64,000 nt of DNA from Bactericera cockerelli (GCA_024516035.1 CM044963.1:23815049-23879048); one strand, 5' to 3'; shown: positions 44,915-56,089, counted from the stretch's first letter. Numbers and translations are program-made. The notes: generated by a model not told the origin, from the letters alone.

Positions 44915-45330
44915 CTGAAACAAATTAAAAAAAAACAAGACAATTAAAACTACATGTACAAAACACTTACTCGTAGGTACCTATATTGTAATTATATTAA
45001 ATTTATGTAACACTTATTATTGAAAATAAAAAAAACTCGGAAGTAATTTATCACTTATTAAATAATTATATATAAGACAAAAAAATATAAGAAGACATTT
45101 CTCACTTTTCTGTACTGAATAAAATAGAGAGGCTAGTTGATGGCATAGATAATCAGAACTATATTACCTGCTGATGAGAGCAAATAAGTTCGAAACAGCT
45201 GTCCATGTATGTTCTGTTATTCATGTAGGTACCTACATTGTACATAATTATAGTGCAACCTCTCACTTTTCTGTTTATACTGATACTGAAAAGAAAGGTG
45301 AGATAACCTACTAAAATAGGTAAGATTTGT

Positions 45331-45484
45331 CTGTCACGGTAGCTCAGTGGTCAAGGCGTCTGTCTGGTAATCCAGAGGTCGCGTGTTTGAAACCCAGCCG
45401 GGACAGGACAAGTTATCCTCCTATTTAGAATTTTGACCACATAATAACACGTCTTGAGATAACTGCTGGAATAATTGGACTATT
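45331..45484 (+). repeat. tRNA-derived SINE, family C
   Basis: Head GTCACGGTAGCTCAGTGGTC and GTTTGAAACCCAGCCGGGAC; truncated tail. It lies upstream of the Sod3 coding start. Confidence 0.8.
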
Positions 45485-45567
45485 ATTAAGATAAAGGTAG
45501 AGATATTTAAGGAATAAAACACATTATGTTTGGACCATTGATCTGAAGAATTTCAGATATGCTATGA

Positions 45568-45583
45568 TAAAATTAGAGAGAGG

Positions 45584-45635
<52 letters not shown>

Positions 45636-45655
45636 GAGAGAGACAGAAAGAAAGA
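45568..45655 (+). repeat. GA microsatellite
   Basis: (GA)n with few interruptions. Confidence 0.95.
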
Positions 45656-45871
45656 GACTTAATTACCAATATTTCCGCATGGAAGGATACAAGAAATGTG
45701 AGAAACACGGATATCCTTAAGGACATTTCTTAGAGCCAGAAGATTTACAACTGTATACATATGTATGAGTAATATATTATACATAATATACATATTTTAC
45801 TTTCCGTTACCTATAAGGTATAGAAAAAAAAAATTATATAGTCAAACGCATTACAGATAACATTTTTTATC

Positions 45872-46003
45872 ATATTTGTGTTAACCACTTTCTTGATATC
45901 ACAACTACTTAAATTCGCTTTACTAAATCTCCGCTCAAACCGGGACTTGAACCACCGACCTCCAGGTCCGCCGCCTTATTGATCAAGATACTGAGGTCGG
46001 TTG
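45872..46003 (-). repeat. tRNA-derived SINE, family B
   Basis: A minus-strand copy; the anticodon-region segment is deleted. Confidence 0.75.
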
Positions 46004-46133
46004 ATAATTTCAGCTTGGGTCGTAGTAGCATCATTCTTTTAATAGAATACACAAAAAATATAAATTATATATTTATACATCAATTATGTGCTGTATAGAG
46101 TGTATAATGTATATTATACATTAATAATAATAA

Positions 46134-46411
46134 TGTTTTTTCTTTGTGTTATTATGTCACAATTTTAGTGGGTAGCGCAGAATCATAGGACTTTACCACT
46201 TTAATTTACAATATCTTGTATTATTTCTTTGCCTATGATTCTGCCACTGGTCGCTGCTTCACATCAAAGCAGCTACTCATTTTTCTTCACGAGGTATGAG
46301 TGGACCCCATCCAAGTACAGAGCATAAAAAATCCTGCCCCGCTGGGAATCGAACCCAGGTCACCATGTGTGCAATGCCTAGCGCGCTAACTCACTCTGCC
46401 ACAGTGACTAC
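46134..46411 (-). repeat. tRNA-derived SINE, family E
   Basis: A full-length minus-strand copy ending six bases before the Helitron at 46418. Confidence 0.8.
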
Positions 46412-46417
46412 TGTCTA

Positions 46418-46677
46418 TCTCTATATATAAAACAGAAAAAATGACTACCTACCTACCTACTTACCTACCTATGTTTGTTTGTTTGTTTGTCCGGAGTTGT
46501 TTAGCCAAAACGGCAAGAGATAGCGAGAAATGTCTCAGAATTGACCCCCCCAAAACCATTATCGCTTTGTCCAGAAAAATTATAAAAAGTTCAAAAAGGC
46601 ATTGCTGTCCAGCAGTACGGCCATGCCTTAGTAAATTTGAAATTTAGTCCCGTTGCAAAGCACGGGCAAACGGCTAG
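46418..46677 (+). mobile_element. Non-autonomous Helitron
   Basis: Starts TCTCTATATATAAAACAG after an A, and ends CTAG before a T. A stem-loop CCCGT-TGCAAAGC-ACGGG (46649-46666) sits 7 bases before CTAG. There is no target duplication. These are the defining Helitron ends. It has no Rep/helicase coding sequence. (TACC)n and (TTTG)n runs lie near the 5' end. Confidence 0.85.
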
Positions 46678-46980
46678 TAACTCTATATTATACACTATCT
46701 ATCGTTATAGTGGAAATGACTGAGAAACACATTTGTATCGGCCATGCCTCGGTTATAATTCCACACGCCGCAGGTTGAGGCACTACCTCGTACTTACAGA
46801 TATAAGTTATTGTATAAGAGCTATGCAGATGTATTGGGCTACGCATATGCTTTTTATTAACAATGCTTAGCCATATAAATAACTTCGGACAGTTTTTATG
46901 CTATAGAATTACATAGCAGTCGTTTGTAAATTGTACATTGTACAGATTTAGTGACTTACAGTGTCGTACAAAGAATGTAA

Positions 46981-47130
46981 CCGACCTCAGTAGCTTGATT
47001 CATAAAGCGGCGGACTTGTAACCGGGAGGTCGGTCGGTGGTTCAAGTCCCGGTTTCAGCGTGGATTTAGTAAAGCGAGTTCGAGTAGTTGTGATATCACG
47101 AAACTGATCAACACAATTAATATGAGAACT
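46981..47130 (+). repeat. tRNA-derived SINE, family B (full-length)
   Basis: CGACCTCAGTAGCTTGAT head, GGTTCAAGTCCCGGTTTCAG B-box region, GTTGTGATATCACGAAAC end. Confidence 0.85.
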
Positions 47131-47582
47131 TAAAAAAAAAACTCGTGAAAACTATGAAGTTTTGTTCTTCTTATGTCAAATCTGTTTAACATCGAGACGA
47201 TTGGAGTTTTTACTCTGTAGCAATGAATTGCGATTTAGTTGCTTTTACCTAATAAAGAGTAATATAATTATAATAATAATAATAATAACTGTTCAATTTC
47301 GACGTGCTTTCGACGCTGGCTTTTAAAATAAAATAACAAAAAGAAACAATTCATACCTTTCATTTGCAATTTTTTTCGAAATCACGTTATTGACGATTTC
47401 GGGTTCACAAAAATAATATGGTGCTTCATTGGTGAAGCCGCTGGCTCTCCGATAACTATAAGTGTATACAAAAACGGACCATGTATCAGCTTGACAACGT
47501 GACAATAATTTCCCTACATTTTTGAAAAATGTAGAAAGCTCTTTTTTTTGAACAATTGTAATTATTGTTTTTTTATGATAGA

Positions 47583-47695
47583 CAAGCAGGCTGTCGCCCG
47601 CTTTGCGGGCCGAGGCATGGCCGTGAAAGCAAAAAATCCTTTTTCGCCAATGGCAGGTGTTGTAGTGGGAATTTCGAATAATCCCGTCTAAGATA
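47583..47695 (-). repeat. Dispersed repeat with CCCGCAAAGCGGG hairpin
   Basis: Inverted relative to 22308; nearly identical over about 110 bp. Confidence 0.6.
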
Positions 47696-47975
47696 AATTA
47701 CAACACTAACAACCTCAAGCGAATTCAAAATGAAACGTTTCTGAAGATCGTCTCCTCGTGGTTTGTGTGTTGCACCCTGTACGGTATAACTTTACATAGA
47801 AGACTGCACTGCCCTGGGGCAAGAGCTTTTTTATAATCGGCTAATCTTTCTCCTTGCTCGTCTAATACACACAGGGTCCAGAGAAAACCCGTGCAGAACC
47901 GAAACAAATATTCTTTTTTCTGACGGGTCATTCATAGTTATATGTAAAGACCATATTTTGTCAAATAAAATAAAA

Positions 47976-48090
47976 ATAATGGTTGGGTGGAAGAGATCGC
48001 CATAGGCCATAACCCCGCTCTTTGGTTAGGACATATGTTTATACATATTTTTCTATTCTTTTACCTTTTTATTGTACCTTTTTATTGTAT
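47976..48090 (+). repeat. LINE 3' tail, family G
   Basis: GGTTGGGTGGAAGAGATCGC and the CCCCGCTCTTTGGTTAGGAC block; runs into a family D end. Confidence 0.6.
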
Positions 48091-48097
48091 AATATGC

Positions 48098-48166
48098 AGG
48101 GTAAAACCACCGTCTTGATATGACCAATGACCATGGAATTAAAAGCGACGTTAAACCAACAAAAAA
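48098..48166 (+). repeat. 5S-derived SINE 3' end, family D
   Basis: Only the ACCACCGTCTTGATATGACC and GCGACGTTAAACC end with an A-rich tail. Confidence 0.6.
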
Positions 48167-48480
48167 ATACTTTCAGTTCTAAGAGATAAGATAAGTAAAA
48201 AGAAGAAGTTAATTTAGTGATCTTTTATAATGAATATTTAATTAAAGAGAGGTCTGTAACATTCAGAGTCCTTGCCCCAGTGATCTAACCCTATTGATTT
48301 TTTCTAACCCTATTGATTTGAGACCGCGGTTTCTCCAATGATTACATCCTATGCCCATGTCCCGATCATAGTACGGTCTTATTCCTTGCAGGCTAATTCC
48401 TTCTCCTTTTCTTCTACTGATCCTTTTACATACATATGTGTACATATATATTTTTTTCCTCCGTTATTTCAGCCCTCTGT

Positions 48481-48790
48481 CCCCTTTTTTTCTCTTTCTC
48501 TCTCCATTTCTCTCTCTCTCTCTTTAACCCCGCTCTCTCTCTCCATTTCTCTCTCTCTTTCTTTACCTCGCTCTCTTTCTTCTTTTCTTTCTCTTTCTTT
48601 TTCCCTTTTTTATTTTTTATTTATCTTTTACTTTCTCTATTCCTCCTTGATTTCTCCTTTTTGTTCTATTTAACTCTCCTTTTCTTCTACTGATTTTATC
48701 TCTCTGTCCCTTTTTTCTTTCTCTTTGTCTGTGTCTCTTTCTCTTTACCTCTTTCTCTTTCTTTTTCTCCCTATCTCTCCTTTATTCCTT
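48481..48790 (+). repeat. CT-rich microsatellite
   Basis: Long imperfect pyrimidine tract; Leu/Ser/Phe-rich frames over it are not genes. Confidence 0.9.
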
Positions 48791-49002
48791 CTTTCTTTCT
48801 ATTTATCACTTCTTTTAAAGTCAAATGACATTATAGGACGACATAGATAAAGTTTCAAGACTGTCCCTTAAGTTGAACTAATAGTGAAACTTCGTTTGAA
48901 CTCCCACTTGAGAGATGATCTGGCTTATGTTTGTTGTGATCTTGTTTTTTATTATTTTATTTTCTCATCTATTTATTTGATCTTTTGTTTTATTATTATT
49001 AT

Positions 49003-49140
49003 ATTATGCTTTATTAGGTAAGACAAAATATATGTATACAGTAAATGACAATGAAATTAGAAAGAAAAAATAAATAGATGAACAAAGAAACAATAATAAA
49101 AAACACAGTAATACTAATGTCCTACCTAAAGGGCGGGGTT
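49003..49140 (-). repeat. LINE 3' tail, family G
   Basis: From ATTATGCTTTATTAGGTAAG to AAAGGGCGGGGTTATT on +, so it reads on the minus strand. Confidence 0.6.
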
Positions 49141-49259
49141 ATTATTTATGCTTTACCTCCCTCTTGGTCTCTCTCTTTTTCTACTACTTTAACTCCCAGT
49201 ACCTCTGGCTGTTTTGAATGGCCTTGCCTACCAATATATGTATGTACTTCCTTCACAGG

Positions 49260-49350
49260 GGGTTGGGTGGTAGAGATTGCTGTAGAGATCTCAGCCAATA
49301 ATTCCGGCCTTTGTAATTTATGTAAATGAATTCCAATAAAGATTTTATTT
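49260..49350 (+). repeat. LINE 3' tail, family G, short copy
   Basis: GGTTGGGTGGTAGAGATTGC to AATAAAGATTTTATTTC; faces the preceding minus-strand copy. Confidence 0.5.
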
Positions 49351-49428
49351 CTCACTTACAACCACAGTTTTTTTCTTCAATTTATTGCTTTCTCTTCAAA
49401 GCATATTTATTTCTTTTACTTTTTTTTT

Positions 49429-49677
49429 AAGTGGGGTTTAACGTCGCTTTCAACTGCCATGGTCATATCACGACGGGGGTTTTACCCTCCATTCGCAGGA
49501 AACTCACAAACCTGCTACTCACATTGACCTCACCCAGCCTGAGTGGGGCCGGGAAAAGCCAGCGTCACGAGAATTAGAATTTGAATGGTCACCCATCCAA
49601 GTCTTAACCTCGCGGGATGTCGCTTAACTTCGGTGTTCTGAAGGGAACCGGTGTATTCAACATGCCATCGACGCTGG
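49429..49677 (-). repeat. 5S-derived SINE, family D, second subfamily
   Basis: A full minus-strand copy. The head reads (minus sense) GCCAGCGTCGATGGCATG then GGTTCCCTTCAGAACACCGA and AGTTAAGCGACATCCCGCGAG. Confidence 0.85.
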
Positions 49678-49699
49678 CTTCTTTTACTTTTACTTACTA

Positions 49700-49970
49700 G
49701 GTATATCCATCTCTCTCCTAATCTCAATCAAACTCTTTCCCTTTCTCCCTTTACTGTCTATTTCATATTCTCTCTTTATCTTCTATCTAAATCTCTCACT
49801 TTCTCTCTCTCTCACTGTATCCGTCTCTCTCTCTCTCTCTATTTTAATATGTATCTAACTCCCTCTTTTTTTCTATCAAATTCTCACTTTCTTATCCTCT
49901 ATCTAACTCCTTTCTTCTCTCGTTCTCTCTTTTTCCTTTTGCTAACTCTTTCTCTCTCTTTCTCGATCTC
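49700..49970 (+). repeat. CT-rich microsatellite
   Basis: Imperfect pyrimidine tract; complement-like partner of the GA tract at 50053. Confidence 0.9.
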
Positions 49971-50052
49971 TATCCCCCGATTCGATACAAGTGGAATCGA
50001 TAAATAACTCTTTGCCCGGCCGCGTTTTGAGTTATGACCTTTGAAGAGGTCA

Positions 50053-50076
50053 CAAGAGAAAGAGAGAGACAGAGAG

Positions 50077-50118
<42 letters not shown>

Positions 50119-50370
50119 TAGAGATAGGGAGAGAAATTTGAAGGAGAGTGAGAGAGAGAAATAAAGAGAGAGAGAGAGCAGGTGAGACAGAGAAAGAGAG
50201 ATGGAGAGAGGAATAGTTGAAGGATAGTGAGAGAGAGAGAGAGAAGGAGAGTGAGAGAGAAAAGGAAGGAGAGTGAGAGAGAAAAGGAAGGAGAGTGAGA
50301 GAGAGACAGACAGAGAAAGAGAGAGAGAGAGAGAGAGGAGAGGGAGAGAGAACGAGAGAGAGAGAGAGAT
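50053..50370 (+). repeat. GA-rich microsatellite
   Basis: About 320 bp of imperfect (GA)n; GAAGGAGAGTGAGAGAGAAAAG is repeated within it. Confidence 0.95.
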
Positions 50371-50493
50371 TTGCAGACGGTATTCCGAGAGATGTAGGAA
50401 TTGGCAAATCTGCACACACAATAACAACTGTTAGATTCTCCTATATGACTTCAAGCTATGCAGAACGATGTAAATTTATACGGGGTACACTGT

Positions 50494-50635
50494 AGCTTGA
50501 TCGATAAGGCTGCGGACTTTTAACCTGAAGGTCGGTGTTTCAAGTACCGGTTTCAGCGTGGATTTAGTAAAGCGAGTTTTAGTAGTTGTGATACCACGAA
50601 AGTGATTAAAACAAATACGATAACTTTTTTGTTGA
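50494..50635 (+). repeat. tRNA-derived SINE, family B
   Basis: Head from GTAGCTTGATCGATAAGG; tail nearly complete. Confidence 0.8.
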
Positions 50636-51718
50636 AATATATAACTTTACTAGCCGTTTGACCGTGCTTTGCAACGGGACTAAATTTCAAATTTACTAAG
50701 GCATGGCCGTACTGCTGGACAGCAATGCCTTTTTGAACTTTTTATAATTTTTCTGGACAAAGCAATAATGGTTTTGCGGGGGTCAATTCTGAGACATTTT
50801 TCGCTATCTCTTACCGTTTTGGCTAAACAACTCCGGACAAACAAACAAACTCGTATGTAGGTAGGTAGTCCTCTTTTCTGTTTTATATACAGTATGTTTC
50901 AGAAAAGGTGGCCACCCCCTCGTAACTTTTGAACGCGACGGAATTTTTCAATTCTGTAAAGTCCTAAGTATAGGAAGTGCCCTATGGCCCATCCTGTTGT
51001 CATATTTTTTTTTGGCCCCGGTCGGCCCTTCAGGCTTTCAGGCCATATTTTTTCATTTTTCTCGCGAATTTTAAATGGAATGCTATATTTTTTATTCCTG
51101 TCTATTAAAGTCCAAATCAGGCTGAGTATAATAATTTTTTAAATTTTTCAAAAACCTTATCAGGGGCGGAGCTGGTAGGGTGCAAAGTTCAAAACTGTTA
51201 CACCCTGTATTTCAGCGTCAGTTAGATTTTTTAGTACAATTTTTATTTACATAGGCTCAAAATATTGTTTTACATCATATGAAATCAAAAAAATATTCTT
51301 GTTTACATTTAATCAGGGCCGTAATTAAATTTTCGTAAAAGTACTTTTTTTCTCACGTCAATTTTTCCGAAAATTAATGGTGTTTTCGAAATTGGCATTT
51401 TTAGAGGTGAAAGTCTGCAAGAACATATGTTTTTCATGCTTAATATCGAAAGAAAACTTAATGGAGAAGCTAATAAGGTCATAAAAATGGACACTTAACC
51501 TGCTAGTTTTTTCACAACAGTGTCCGGTAAAGTGGGTGAATTTCGAAATTATTGGATTTTTTTGTTGTTGAGGAAACACAATTGGCATAGAAAATAAATA
51601 GTACCTAATAAGGGAATAATAAGGGAATAACAAATAACATATCAAAATACAAAATTAAATGAAAATTATTTCTTCTTAATCAGTGCCGGATTTTTTTTTT
51701 CACTCTTCAAAGTTCAGT

Positions 51719-51896
51719 CCAATGGCGCGTGGTATGCAACGATTCTTGTAGGATCACCGAAGTTAAGCATCGTCCAGCGAGGTGAAAACTTCGTGATGCT
51801 GGCATTCCGGCCTAACCTAGGCTGGGTGAGATAAACACCCCCGTCGTGATATGATCAAATGACCATGCAGTTGAAGGCGATATTAAACCCAAATTA
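51719..51896 (+). repeat. 5S-derived SINE, family D
   Basis: GTAGGATCACCGAAGTTAAG, then GCATCGTCCAGCGAGGTG, with a short body; inside the foldback centre. Confidence 0.8.
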
Positions 51897-52109
51897 ATAA
51901 AAGAACATACTGGAGTTTCTAGTAATGAATACCAGTTTCTAAATAAAGGGCCATTTTCCAGGTTAAGTACCAAACTCTTTTTTTAATTTCGTATGTATTT
52001 ATGTTTATTGAAGATTAATTCTCTTATAAGGTATAATTTATTTTGTAGGTATAACAATGGTGTATTCCAAAAAAAAAAACCAAAGTTGTTTCGTAATTTA
52101 TCCGTTTCA

Positions 52110-52253
52110 CCGACCTTAGTAGCTTGATGGATAAGGCAGCGGACTTGAAACCTAGAGGTCGGTGGTTCAAGTCCCGGTTTCAGCGTAAATTTAGTAAAGC
52201 GAGTTTGAGTAGTTGTGCTAACACGAAAGTGATTAACAGATATATCATAACTT
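52110..52253 (+). repeat. tRNA-derived SINE, family B
   Basis: CGACCTTAGTAGCTTGATGG head and full body; inside the foldback centre. Flanked on both sides by CCGTTTCACCG. Confidence 0.8.
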
Positions 52254-53329
52254 GACTTTTTTAATTTACCCGTTTCACCGGACTCTTATGGAAAAACTAG
52301 TTTTCCTTTGTTTCAAAGAAAAATTGTGTTTTCTCAACAACAACAAAGATTCCAATAATTTCGAAATTAAAAAAAAAAAAAAAAATATCAGGTCAAGTAC
52401 GATACACTTGAGGGTGAAAATTAAACCAATTCAATTATTATTTTAAAGAGAAGAGAGAGAGAAATAAAAATCCGGCACTGATTTAGAAGAAATAATTTTC
52501 ATTTAACTTCGTATTTTGTTATGTTATTTGAAGTTATTTATGCCAATTGTGTTTCCTCAACAAAAAAAATCCAATAATTTCGAAATTCACCCACTTTACC
52601 GGACACTGTTGTGAAAAAACTAGCAGGTTAAGTGTCCTTTTTTATGACCTTAATAGCTTCTCCGTTAAGTTTTCTTTCGATATTAAGCATGAAAAACATA
52701 TGTCCCTGCAGACTTTCACCTCTAAAAATGCTAATTTCGAAAACACCATTAATTTTCGGAAAAATTGACGTGAGAAAAAAAGTACTTTTACGAAAATTTA
52801 ATTACGGCCCTGATTAAATGTAAACAAGAATATTTTTTGATTTCATATGGTGTAAAACAATATTTTAAACCTATGTAAATAAATATTGTACTAAAATATC
52901 TAACTGACGCTGAAATACAGGGTGTAACAGTTTTGAACTTTGAACCCTACCAGCTCCGCCCCTGATAAGGTTTTTGAAAAATTTAAAAATTTATTATACT
53001 CAGCCTGATTTGGATTTTAATTGACAGGAATAAAAAATATAGCATTCCATTTAAAATTCGCGAGAAAAATGAAAAAATATGGCCTAAAAGCCGGAAGGGC
53101 CAAACGGGGCCTAAAATAAGTAGGACCACAGGATGGGCCATAGGACACTTCCTATACTTAGAACTTTACAGAATTGAAAAATTCCGTCGCGTTCAAAAGT
53201 TACGAGGGGGTGGCCACCTTTTCTGAAACATACTGTATAGAGATTATAATGTAGGGGGAAAATAATTAATGAAAAATTCAAGATAATATTTTCGCAGCCT
53301 TTTTTAATTTGTATTTTCATACCAATTTT

Positions 53330-53400
53330 CAATACCTAGCTAGGAATCGAACTTAGGTCACCGTGCGTTCAAGGCGCTACACCATTCCCACGGTGATTAC
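53330..53400 (-). repeat. tRNA-derived SINE fragment, family E
   Basis: Head region only: AATCGAACTTAGGTCACCGTGCG on + corresponds to the family E B-box side. Confidence 0.5.
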
Positions 53401-53422
53401 TTACTACTTAACTGAGAAGTTT

Positions 53423-53530
53423 CACCGAAGTTAAGCAACGTCCAGTGAGGTGAAAAGGCTTCGTGATGCTAGCATTCCGGCACAACCCAGACTGGGTGAG
53501 GTTAATGTGATTAGCAGGTTTGTGAGTTTC
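53423..53530 (+). repeat. 5S-derived SINE, family D, 3'-truncated
   Basis: CACCGAAGTTAAGCAACGTC to TTTGTGAGTTTC. Confidence 0.75.
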
Positions 53531-53637
53531 AATAACATATATTATCACACCAATAACAAATTAGTCCTTATCCTTCGGGTTTAGCTTAGGTGCATGCTTA
53601 CGAAGGTAATTTTGGTAGCCATATTGGTAAGCTGTTA

Positions 53638-53880
53638 TTATTATTATATTATGCTTTATTAGGTAAGACAAACTAAAATATTGTTATGATTTGGTTCACT
53701 CCTCTTTGCGTGATCCAAATCATAACGATATAAACAGTAAAATACAATGAAATTATAAAGAAAAAATAAACAGATTGAAGAAAGAAACAAGAACAAAAAA
53801 GAGAATATAGCTAATGTCCTACCTAAAGGGCGCGGTTATTGCCTGTGGCAAACTCTTCTACCCGACCCTTTTTATTAGGA
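53638..53880 (-). repeat. LINE 3' tail, family G, with a small palindromic insert
   Basis: The tail is interrupted near 53682-53731 by GTTATGATTTGGTTCAC paired with GTGATCCAAATCATAAC, absent from the copy at 49003. Confidence 0.6.
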
Positions 53881-54079
53881 GTTATCCTTTGCTTTTAGTC
53901 CATGGTTTTAACTGTCAAAGAAGAGAACCACTCAAGATAGGTATAGGTAGTCTCAAGTTACAAAGTACAGCTTTAAGGAGCACCTAACTGGTTTATCCTT
54001 GGACTGTCCTGTGTCCAATGCGTACGTATTCTTTTGCTCTTGTGCCGTTAAAGCAAGGACCTATTGTTTGAAACCGACC

Positions 54080-54150
54080 TGCCGATCTCAGTATCTTGGC
54101 GGCGGCGGCGAACTTGAAACCTGGAGGTTGGTGATTCGAGTCCCAGGTTA
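54080..54150 (+). repeat. tRNA-derived SINE fragment, family B
   Basis: Head from CCGATCTCAGTATCTTGG to the B box GATTCGAGTCCC; a GGC triplet run replaces the usual A-box side. Confidence 0.6.
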
Positions 54151-54449
54151 AGATTTTTTTTTAATGAAGCTGATTTGATTAAATTGTGATTATTAAAAAT
54201 ATGATAACGTTTTAAAATGAAGATTTTTTGTTTGTTTATTTTTGTTCTTTTTGTGTCTTACGCCAAGGAAGCTGAAATCCGTGTTCAAAATTTAATATTA
54301 AAAGGTTTATTCGACATCTCCACTAAAAAATCTATATTGAAAGGTGATCTTGGAATCTCCACTAAAAAATTAAGGTGTCTAAAAAACCGAGTGTGTTTGT
54401 ACACATTTGCTATTACAAGAGTTAACATGGTTGACTGGGTTAAGCGCAC

Positions 54450-54718
54450 GAATAGCTCAGTGGTTAAGCACTCGATTGCCATATGGAAGGGCAGCGCGGG
54501 GGGCGCTGACAAAAAATTGTATTCAGATTTTGGTTACCATTGCTTATAAGGAATACCTTCCGGTGCGCTCGTGTTGACCCAGCACCTAAATAGGGAGTAT
54601 TATGACACTTCTCGCCCATCATACTACGGGATGGGCAGGCAACAACACAGACCACAAGCGTCTACAGTAACTCCTGTTTCATGGCTACGAAATAAAAAAG
54701 GCTGTGAATTACTCATCT
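54450..54718 (+). repeat. SINE, family F
   Basis: GAATAGCTCAGTGGTTAAGC head, body GTGCGCTCGTGTTGACCC, tail GGCTACGAAATAAAAAAGGC. Confidence 0.75.
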
Positions 54719-54744
54719 TTTTTTTTTTTTTCTTTTTAAAATAG

Positions 54745-54790
54745 TAAGGATTGGGTGGAAGAGATTGCCATAGGGAATAACCCTGCCCTT
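54745..54790 (+). repeat. LINE 3' tail, family G, left half
   Basis: GGATTGGGTGGAAGAGATTG to ACCCTGCCCTT. The remainder resumes at 59375 on the far side of the LTR element. Confidence 0.75.
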
Positions 54791-54946
54791 TGTTGACCAG
54801 TTAACTTAACCTCCTTGATTGTACCAGATGTTAAACAATAATAAATTCATTCATTACATTTTCCAATCTTGAACCTTCTTACTTCTCGTGTTCTTTTGTC
54901 AATCTTTTTCTTTTTATATAAGTTTAATTAGTCTAATATCTAAACA
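54791..54946 (+). repeat. 5' LTR
   Basis: 156 bp, starting TGTTGACCAG and ending TATCTAAACA; contains AATAATAAATTC and TATATAAG. Confidence 0.95.
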
Positions 54947-55048
54947 TGGTGTCAGAAGTAAAAACTTCTTCATAATTATTAATTTTAGAAGTGATATTTA
55001 TCTTGGTCAGTTTGTCAGTTGATAATTGGGAAATTCAACTTGAAAAAT

Positions 55049-56089
55049 ATGTCAGGTGGACAAATTTCTAACCTTAAAATCAAGGGTCAGACTGGATCAC
55101 AGGTGTATGAGGGATGGAAAGCCTTTCTGTTCCAATTCTCTAACTTTCTTTTGGCTTTTGGACACAGTGAAGCTGAAGATAAGAAGAAAGTTGCATTGCT
55201 TCTGCATATGCTTGGACCAGAAGTAATACACATTTACAACAGCTTTAACTTTGGTGATTCTACAAAGGTCAAGTATGCCGACCTCGTGAAGAAATTTGAG
55301 AATTTTTTCTCCCCTAAGAAGAATGTAAGTCTTGAAAGACATACTTTCTTCACCAGGAAGCAGAAGGCTGGAGAATCTATTGAGTCTTATGTAACAGATC
55401 TCAAGGTACTGGCTGGAACATGTGAATTCAAGGAACTCAAGGATTCATTAGTGAAAGATGTGTTTATTGTTGGGCTGTTTGAGGAAAACAAACACATCAA
55501 GGAAAGACTGTTGCAAGAAGGAGACGAGAAGAAGCTAGATGAAATTGTAGACATTGCAAGAACTATTGAAATGTCGAGGACCAAGGATAACATTCTTACG
55601 AGTCAGGAAGTTATGAAGATTGGCAAGAAGACAAATAGTTACTCTACAAATCATCAAAAGAAGAAGTCATGTGGAAAGTGTGGTCAAATCCATGAATTCA
55701 ACAGGTGTCCTGCAGACAAAGCCAAGTGTCATGGATGTTCAAGAAGAGGACATTATTTTAAAATGTGTAGATTTAAACACAATGTGTCGACAGTAAAAGA
55801 AAACTGTAAGTCTGAACATTCTGAAAATAGTAGTTATTTCATAGGGTCTGTTTCAAAAAATATGTCAGGTAAAGACAAATGGAACATATTGGCATGCATA
55901 AATAGGAAATTTGTCCCTATGTGTATAGATACAGGTGCAGAGGCCAATGTTTTAAGCCTAAATGATTTTAAATTATTAGGGTTACCTGGAAGTCTTATTA
56001 AACAAACCATGTCCAAATTAACTAACTACGGGGGATCTGAAATTCCTATAGTAGGGCAATGTATTTTAGATTGTGAAAATAAACAATAG
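55049..56089 (+). CDS. Gag with protease N-terminus (Ty3/gypsy element)
   Basis: Start taken at the first ATG (55049; 346 codons); the frame is open a little further upstream without an ATG. The capsid-like region is followed by two zinc knuckles, CGKCGQIHEFNRC (CX2CX3HX4C) and CHGCSRRGHYFKMC (CX2CX4HX4C), which bind the RNA genome. Then comes the aspartic protease motif CIDTGAEANVL. The frame ends inside the protease domain; the rest is encoded by the next frame. Confidence 0.9.
   Translation: MSGGQISNLKIKGQTGSQVYEGWKAFLFQFSNFLLAFGHSEAEDKKKVALLLHMLGPEVIHIYNSFNFGDSTKVKYADLVKKFENFFSPKKNVSLERHTFFTRKQKAGESIESYVTDLKVLAGTCEFKELKDSLVKDVFIVGLFEENKHIKERLLQEGDEKKLDEIVDIARTIEMSRTKDNILTSQEVMKIGKKTNSYSTNHQKKKSCGKCGQIHEFNRCPADKAKCHGCSRRGHYFKMCRFKHNVSTVKENCKSEHSENSSYFIGSVSKNMSGKDKWNILACINRKFVPMCIDTGAEANVLSLNDFKLLGLPGSLIKQTMSKLTNYGGSEIPIVGQCILDCENKQ

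Larger units (their letters stand above)
50890..53235. mobile_element. 2.35-kb foldback element, Tc1/mariner-like ends
   Basis: CAGTATGTTTCAGAAAAGGT and its perfect complement form the ends, with TA duplicated at 50888-50889 and 53236-53237. The arms extend about 800 bp on the left (to 51698) and 770 bp on the right (from 52467). The centre contains a 5S-derived SINE and a family B SINE. No transposase is encoded. Confidence 0.88.
50650..53243 (-). mobile_element. Non-autonomous Helitron, split by a foldback element
   Basis: A minus-strand copy of the 46418 Helitron: CTAG end at 50650-50653 with the same hairpin. The TCTCTA start is at 53243, and the intervening 50890-53235 is a later insertion. 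Removing the insert and one TA restores CTGTTTTATATATAGAGA, identical to the intact copy. Confidence 0.85.

Noticed and set aside
46441..46647. A 68-codon frame starting MTTYLPTYLP
   Set aside because: It lies entirely inside the Helitron and reads through (TACC)n and (TTTG)n repeats.
49899..50427. Three overlapping 125-172 codon frames on the minus strand rich in SLSL
   Set aside because: They are translations of the GA microsatellite; all three frames are open, which indicates repeat composition and not selection.
54217..54549. A 110-codon frame starting with a hydrophobic stretch like a signal peptide
   Set aside because: Its second half is the family F SINE head, and no conserved domain is visible.
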